Source of the DNA: Bacilli bacterium
GTDB taxonomy: Bacteria; Bacillota_I; Bacilli_A; RF39; UBA660
Assembly (NCBI GenBank): GCA_900753645.1
Contig: CAADZW010000053.1
Span: 1-8,085 of the forward strand
Direction of reading: 5' to 3'
Length of the DNA stretch: 8,085 nt
Shown in pieces: positions 5,918 through 8,085 of the stretch (positions are counted from its first letter, which is position 1; each line of letters begins with the position of its first letter). A program made the translations under genes and the position numbers. Below the pieces are notes generated by a model. It was not told the DNA's origin, ran no database searches, and worked only from the letters and a program-made list of their open reading frames with translations.

Positions 5918-7027
5918 ATGAATGATAATTTGTTTTCTCAAATAGATTTCGGACCACTAGTAGAATATTTAAAAAATGATGATATAACTGATATATCTTA
6001 CAGCAATAACGGTCAGATATGGCTGAAAACATTGTCACATGGTATTTTTAGAATTGAAAACCCTAATATTAATAATGCTTTTATGGAAAAATTAGCTTTC
6101 CAATGTTCTAATGTTATGGGAAGGTCGTTTAATGCAGCTCATCCGTTTCTTGATTCCGAAAGTGCGGAACTGCGTATGAACTTTATTCATGATTCGATTG
6201 CCAGTAATGGAATCGCTTGTGTTATAAGAAAAACACCGGCCAAAATAAGATTAGAAAAAGACAAAATCATTGCCGAAAAATATATTACCGTGGATATTCA
6301 TGATTTTCTAGTTCAGTGTGTTTTAGCACATTGCAATATTCTTGTTTGTGGTGAGACAGGTTCTGGGAAGACAGAATTTGTTAAGTATTTAGCATCTAAA
6401 ACAAGAGAAAACGAAAAGATCATTACAATCGAGGATACATTAGAATTGCATTTGGACAAAATATTTCCTCATCGCGATATTGTAGCGATGAAAACCAATA
6501 ATGTCGCTTCTTATACAGACGTATTAGTTACTTGTATGCGTCAAAATCCTAAATGGATATTACTATCCGAGGTACGTAGTGCGGAAGCAGTTATGGCTGT
6601 TCGTAACTCGATTTCTTCGGGGCATTATATTTTATCGACAATTCATGCTGATAAAGCTTCTTCGATTCCAACACGTATGTATAGCTTGTTGGAAACTAGT
6701 CAGGATATTGATCAATTTTTAAAATCGATTCATCGTTATATCCAGTTAGGCGTTTTAGTTAGAGGTCGTCAAGATCGTGAAACAAAAAGATTTGTAAGAG
6801 AGATTGGCGAAGTGACAGAGTTTTACGTAACAGAAGATAACGAAGCCAAATATAATATCATTTATCGTAAAACCCCGGAAGGAAAAGTATTTAGAAATAA
6901 TCCTAGTAAATATTTGATTGATTATATAGAAGGACAAGGAGTTAGCTTGCCAGCAGGATTTATCAATCCAGCTTTTGATCAACAACCTGCTTCACCTACT
7001 CCTGTGACTCCGATTGACGCAAATTAA
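5918..7027 (+). CDS. cpaF: CpaF/TadA-type secretion ATPase of the Tad-like pilus system
   Basis: The cytoplasmic hexameric ATPase that powers pilus assembly, 369 residues. Walker A is GETGSGKT at 145-152. The Asp box is TIEDTLEL at 170-177. The Walker B region is WILLSEVRSAEA at 213-224 with the catalytic Glu218. The His box SGHYILSTIHA (234-244) carries His236 and His243. An N-terminal domain of about 20-110 (DDITDISYSNNGQIW, then RMNFIHDSIASNG) is of the usual type. Two departures from the family: the common GEVRG of Walker B reads SEVRS, and only about 140 residues precede Walker A, so the extra N-terminal helical domain found in longer CpaF proteins is missing. The C-terminal 25 residues are Pro-rich. 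The ribosome site is weak (GAG five bases upstream), and the gene starts two bases after cpaB, so translation is probably coupled. Confidence 0.95.
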   Translation: MNDNLFSQIDFGPLVEYLKNDDITDISYSNNGQIWLKTLSHGIFRIENPNINNAFMEKLAFQCSNVMGRSFNAAHPFLDSESAELRMNFIHDSIASNGIACVIRKTPAKIRLEKDKIIAEKYITVDIHDFLVQCVLAHCNILVCGETGSGKTEFVKYLASKTRENEKIITIEDTLELHLDKIFPHRDIVAMKTNNVASYTDVLVTCMRQNPKWILLSEVRSAEAVMAVRNSISSGHYILSTIHADKASSIPTRMYSLLETSQDIDQFLKSIHRYIQLGVLVRGRQDRETKRFVREIGEVTEFYVTEDNEAKYNIIYRKTPEGKVFRNNPSKYLIDYIEGQGVSLPAGFINPAFDQQPASPTPVTPIDAN

Positions 7028-7034
7028 AGGAGGT
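7028..7034 (+). promoter_or_regulatory. Ribosome binding site for the tadB-like gene
   Basis: AGGAGGT lies five bases before the ATG at 7040. The earlier ATG at 7035 is followed by a stop after one further codon, so 7040 is the start. Confidence 0.85.
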
Positions 7035-7039
7035 ATGAA

Positions 7040-7942
7040 ATGATAACCGTAATATTTATTATTATTGCTATTATTTTATTGTTTATATTCATATACCGCA
7101 TCAATACAGGTGAAAATGTTTATAAATTTATCGTAAATAATGTCAATAATGTTTATGAAAAATATGCTCCCTATTCTTTTAAAGTGGTAAGAGAAAAAGT
7201 TAAAGAATTGGGTCAAGAATTTACACCAAAACAATATTTTATTCAAATAGTTGTCTTTTCTGTTGGCTCGGCTATTGTTTCCTATCTTTATTTTTACAGT
7301 TTGATTTGGTGTATAGTTTATATAATAATCGCTATTTTGATAATACCGTATTTATCATATTTACGTTGTAAAAGATTATATAGCGAGTTTATTTTTGAAC
7401 AAATTCAAGTTTATACGACGAATACAATTATGGAATTTGCTACGACTCAGAGTTTTGTCAAATCGTTAGAAGGGGTTTATGAATCCGGAATTTTAGAGGA
7501 CCCTGTTAAAAGTGATGTTAAAACGATGATTGATATGGCTTATCGTAATGGGACAATCAATGAATCAATCACTTTTATGAATGAAAAATACGATTATTAT
7601 ATCGTTCGCAATATGCATCAATTATTTTTACAGATTACCAATGAAGGTGCCAGAGATGCTTCTGGATCATTGGAAAATATGTCACAAGATATTGATATGT
7701 TAGTTGAAGGAGTTTATCGTGATCGTATCGATCGTGCTACATTTCATAAAAAGTTTTTACAATTTGGAATAGTTTTATACTTAATGGTAATGTTAGTTCA
7801 ATTTTTGTTAGGTACAGAAACATATTTAGAGATGCTTAAAATTTGGTATGTCCAGTTATTGCTCCATGCCATAGTAATTATAAACACTTATTTCTTGTTA
7901 AGTGGTGAGAAATTTTATAATGAGAATGTGGGGGCTGAATAA
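7040..7942 (+). CDS. tadB: TadB-like pilus assembly platform protein (type II secretion F family)
   Basis: A 300-residue integral membrane protein expected to form, with a TadC partner, the platform on which the CpaF ATPase acts. Membrane helices lie at about 2-19, 67-86, 89-105, 240-257 and 268-287. The long cytoplasmic segment between helices 3 and 4 (about 107-238) is the T2SF helical domain. It contains LYSEFIFEQIQVY, then FVKSLEGVYESG, and a helix running through YDYYIVRNMHQLFLQITNEGA, as is usual where TadB folds into a helical bundle. The length agrees with TadB/TadC proteins of about 280-320 residues. The order after cpaF matches the standard Tad gene order. Its stop codon overlaps the next start codon by one base (TAATG). 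The choice of tadB over tadC rests on gene order rather than on sequence. Confidence 0.88.
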   Translation: MITVIFIIIAIILLFIFIYRINTGENVYKFIVNNVNNVYEKYAPYSFKVVREKVKELGQEFTPKQYFIQIVVFSVGSAIVSYLYFYSLIWCIVYIIIAILIIPYLSYLRCKRLYSEFIFEQIQVYTTNTIMEFATTQSFVKSLEGVYESGILEDPVKSDVKTMIDMAYRNGTINESITFMNEKYDYYIVRNMHQLFLQITNEGARDASGSLENMSQDIDMLVEGVYRDRIDRATFHKKFLQFGIVLYLMVMLVQFLLGTETYLEMLKIWYVQLLLHAIVIINTYFLLSGEKFYNENVGAE

Positions 7943-8085
7943 TGATTTTTGTAATAATAGGAATAATTTTGTTTTTTATCGTTATCTATAATAGATTTGT
8001 TGAGCCTAATCAATTTTTAAAAGAAACACAGCCGATATTTAAATTTTTAAGAGAATCAGATTATGAATTTTTATTAAAACTTAAA
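7942..8085 (+). CDS. Probable TadC-like platform protein, 3'-truncated by the window edge
   Basis: An open frame of 48 codons begins at the ATG that overlaps the preceding stop by one base and remains open to the end of the window. The visible N-terminus (MIFVIIGIILFFIVIYNRF) is a membrane helix, followed by an amphipathic charged stretch (VEPNQFLKETQPIFKFLRES). This is similar in layout to the start of the preceding tadB-like protein. A run of Gs at 7930-7934 is a weak ribosome site, so initiation probably depends on coupling. The TadC assignment is inferred from order and from this layout; the diagnostic T2SF domain lies beyond the window. Confidence 0.7.
   Translation, partial: MIFVIIGIILFFIVIYNRFVEPNQFLKETQPIFKFLRESDYEFLLKLK

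Noticed and set aside
6755..6985. A 76-codon open frame on the - strand
   Set aside because: It is antisense to the C-terminal part of cpaF, which is clearly coding, and has no recognisable product or start signal.
1..8085. Possible recoding of TGA, because none of the eight visible stops is TGA
   Set aside because: All Trp codons seen are TGG and no in-frame TGA is needed to join any gene. Eight stops are too few to infer a changed code.

Overview
The window reads as low-GC, AT-rich chromosomal DNA from a Gram-positive-type bacterium, most likely an uncultured anaerobic member of the Bacilli/Erysipelotrichia-like Bacillota. The evidence is strong AGGAGG-type ribosome sites, A/T-ending codons, Trp always encoded by TGG, stops only TAA or TAG, and an oxygen-sensitive glycyl-radical fermentation enzyme. 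Genus-level assignment is not possible from the sequence. All recognised genes lie on the + strand, packed tightly, with no gene-free stretch longer than 300 bases. I saw no insertion sequence, CRISPR array, riboswitch or convincing rho-independent terminator.

Region 1 (1-2107) is central anaerobic metabolism: the C-terminal two thirds of pyruvate formate-lyase (pflB), followed with no spacer by its radical-SAM activating enzyme (pflA, TTG start). PflA installs the glycyl radical on PflB, and PflB then cleaves pyruvate to acetyl-CoA and formate.

Region 2 (2117-2269) is a tandem tRNA pair, tRNA-Gln(CUG) and tRNA-Val(GAC), separated by one base. A TATAAT box overlaps the pflA stop codon.

Region 3 (2291-3943) has its own promoter and one large gene of unknown function. 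It encodes a five-helix membrane protein of 532 residues with a large extracellular C-terminal domain.

Region 4 (3947-8085, continuing past the edge) is a Tad/Flp-type pilus assembly or secretion operon behind a near-consensus extended -10 promoter. Its order is: a secreted, C-terminally anchored four-cysteine protein (216 aa); a small TadE-like membrane protein (136 aa); a CpaB/RcpC-like SAF-domain protein; the CpaF/TadA ATPase; a TadB-like membrane platform protein; and the start of a probable TadC partner. The ATPase and the two platform proteins would form the inner motor. CpaB and the two novel leading proteins would act at or outside the membrane. No CpaE/TadZ, secretin, prepilin peptidase or classical Flp pilin lies inside the window. 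The two leading proteins and the upstream 532-residue protein are the least understood parts and the best candidates for new biology. Three predicted starts were moved inward from the longest open frames because of ribosome-site and promoter positions.
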